In this document: positions 5,539 through 6,702 of the stretch, piece by piece
How positions within the stretch are numbered: the first letter of the stretch is position 1
How the letters are laid out: each line of letters starts with the position of its first letter
Origin: Desulfohalobiaceae bacterium
Lineage (GTDB): Bacteria > Desulfobacterota > Desulfovibrionia > Desulfovibrionales > Desulfothermaceae
DNA: 6,702 nucleotides
Reading direction: 5' to 3'
Assembly: GCA_021737525.1 (NCBI GenBank)
Contig: JAIPDU010000088.1
Location: 1-6,702, forward strand
Program-made: the position numbers and the translations under genes
Notes under the pieces: model-generated
Databases searched by the model: none
Seen by the model: the letters and a program-made list of their open reading frames with translations, nothing else
Told to the model about the DNA's origin: nothing

Positions 5539-6702
5539 TCACATCGTTTCCGGGGCCCCGACACCCAAAAGGGCAAGCCCGTTTCGAAGCACCTGGGCGA
5601 CTCCGCCGAGCAGGGCCAGTCTGGCCCGGCAGAGCTCCTGCTCCGCCTCGTCCGGAATGAGCACCGGATACTTATTGTAGTAGCTGTGGAAGGCCCCGGC
5701 CAGATCGCGCAGATAGAAGCTCAGATGGTGCGGCGAGAGCGTGCGCGCCGCTGTCCGGAGCATATCCGGAAATCGGTCCAGACGCCTCAGGATGTCCAGC
5801 TCCTCCTGGGCGAGGAGTCTCCGCAATGGAGGCGTCCCCCCTTCCTCCACCTGGTAGCCCCTTTCCCTGGCCTTTTTGAACACGGAGCATATGCGGGCAT
5901 GGGCGTACTGGACATAATAGACCGGGTTGTCCATGCTTTGCTGTTTGACCAGGTCCAGATCGAAGTCCAGGTGGCTGTCGCTCTTGTGGCTCAAGAAGAT
6001 GAACCGCGCCGCATCCGTTCCCACCTCGCGGCAGACATCCGCCAGGGTGACGAACTCTCCGGCCCGGGTGGACATGGAGACGTGCTCCCCGTTTCGCAGC
6101 AGATTGACCATCTGCACCAGCAACAGCTGCAGGTCGTCCCTGTCCCGTCCCAGGGCCTGGACCGCGGCGTGCATCCGCTGGACGTACCCGTGGTGGTCCG
6201 CGCCCCAGACGTTGATCAGACGGTCGTACCCGCGCTGGAACTTGTCCGCGTGATAGGCGATATCAGTGGCGAAGTAGGTCAGCTCCCCGTCCGACTTGCG
6301 CAGGACGCGATCCTTGTCGTCCCCGTACTGGGCGGTGGCGAACCACAGGGCTCCTTCCTGCTCGTAAACGAGCCCTTGCTTCCGCAGGGCCTCGATGGTC
6401 CCGCCCATCTTGTCCCCGTTGGTCAGGCTGCTCTCGCGGAACCAGATGGCGTGGTCCGCGCCGAATTCCCGCAGGTCAAAGGCAATCTGCTCCAGTATGC
6501 GTCCCAGGCCGAAGTCGGCGCATTCCGCCACAGCCTTCTCCTCGGACTGGTGCAGCAGCTCCTCTCCGCGCAAATCCGAAAGCTCGCGGGCCAGATCGCG
6601 GATGTATCCCCCTTGATAGCATTCCTGGGGCAAGGGATCCGCGTGCCGCCCCCACAGCTCCCGGTAGCGAAGCAGGATGCTCCGGCCCAGGAGCTTTATC
6701 TG
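5539..6702 (-). CDS. argS: Arginyl-tRNA synthetase, N-terminus cut by window edge
   Basis: Class Ia aminoacyl-tRNA synthetase that charges tRNA-Arg. The visible 387 residues cover part of the catalytic domain and the whole C-terminal anticodon-binding domain; the HIGH motif lies upstream of base 6702. Recognisable segments are YFATDIAYHADKF and VWGADHHGYVQRM of the catalytic core, the KMSK-equivalent loop SMSTRAGEFVTL, the tRNA-binding block DNPVYYVQYAHARICSV, and the DALR-domain ending FHSYYNKYPVL. The KMSK position reads MSTR, so the second lysine is absent, as in many ArgS proteins. The stop at 5539-5541 is 7 nt before the SPOR gene, so the two are probably cotranscribed. The proximity of an arginine-consuming polyamine operon is notable, but argS itself is ordinary. 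Confidence 0.97.
   Translation of the reverse strand, partial: QIKLLGRSILLRYRELWGRHADPLPQECYQGGYIRDLARELSDLRGEELLHQSEEKAVAECADFGLGRILEQIAFDLREFGADHAIWFRESSLTNGDKMGGTIEALRKQGLVYEQEGALWFATAQYGDDKDRVLRKSDGELTYFATDIAYHADKFQRGYDRLINVWGADHHGYVQRMHAAVQALGRDRDDLQLLLVQMVNLLRNGEHVSMSTRAGEFVTLADVCREVGTDAARFIFLSHKSDSHLDFDLDLVKQQSMDNPVYYVQYAHARICSVFKKARERGYQVEEGGTPPLRRLLAQEELDILRRLDRFPDMLRTAARTLSPHHLSFYLRDLAGAFHSYYNKYPVLIPDEAEQELCRARLALLGGVAQVLRNGLALLGVGAPETM

Noticed and set aside
6064..6081. Possible inactivation of ArgS because the KMSK loop reads MSTR
   Set aside because: ArgS enzymes commonly lack the canonical second lysine (E. coli ArgS also has a T-R-A-G loop), and all other visible blocks are intact.

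Overview
The window is GC-rich bacterial chromosomal DNA. Every gene I can support lies on the minus strand, so transcription runs from base 6702 towards base 1. The gene set suggests a sulfate-reducer-like deltaproteobacterium (now Desulfobacterota), most likely near the Desulfovibrionales. It includes an argS followed by a small membrane-anchored SPOR protein, a pyruvoyl-type arginine decarboxylase, an agmatinase, a bacterial deoxyhypusine-synthase-like protein, a short QueF and a COG1738 queuosine-precursor transporter. This placement is inferred from gene content and was not tested against a database.

Layout in the direction of transcription: (1) 6702-5539, arginyl-tRNA synthetase, with its N-terminus outside the window. 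(2) 5531-4854, a one-pass membrane protein with a C-terminal SPOR domain, starting 7 nt after argS. (3) 4849-4795, a compact leader of three overlapping hairpins. (4) 4775-4230, pyruvoyl-dependent arginine decarboxylase. (5) 4153-3224, agmatinase. (6) 3227-2091, deoxyhypusine synthase-like enzyme, overlapping the agmatinase stop as ATGA. (7) 2078-1692, QueF nitrile reductase. (8) 1691-1443, a 249-nt spacer made largely of three different short tandem repeats. (9) 1442-801, queuosine precursor transporter. (10) 797 to base 1, an Fe-S-type rRNA m5U methyltransferase, with its C-terminus outside the window.

Genes 4 to 6 read as a linear polyamine route: arginine to agmatine to putrescine, then an NAD-dependent aminobutyl transfer by the DHS-like enzyme, probably to homospermidine. 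Genes 7 and 9 belong to tRNA queuosine metabolism (preQ0 reduction and uptake of a 7-deazapurine precursor). ArgS and the rRNA methyltransferase also serve the translation apparatus, so nearly the whole window concerns translation and its cofactors.

The points most worth a second look are the DHS-like protein, which keeps the catalytic lysine but has lost the active-site histidine pair; the repeat-built spacer between queF and the transporter gene; and the mutually exclusive hairpins in front of pdaD. I saw no tRNA, rRNA, CRISPR array, insertion sequence or phage gene.
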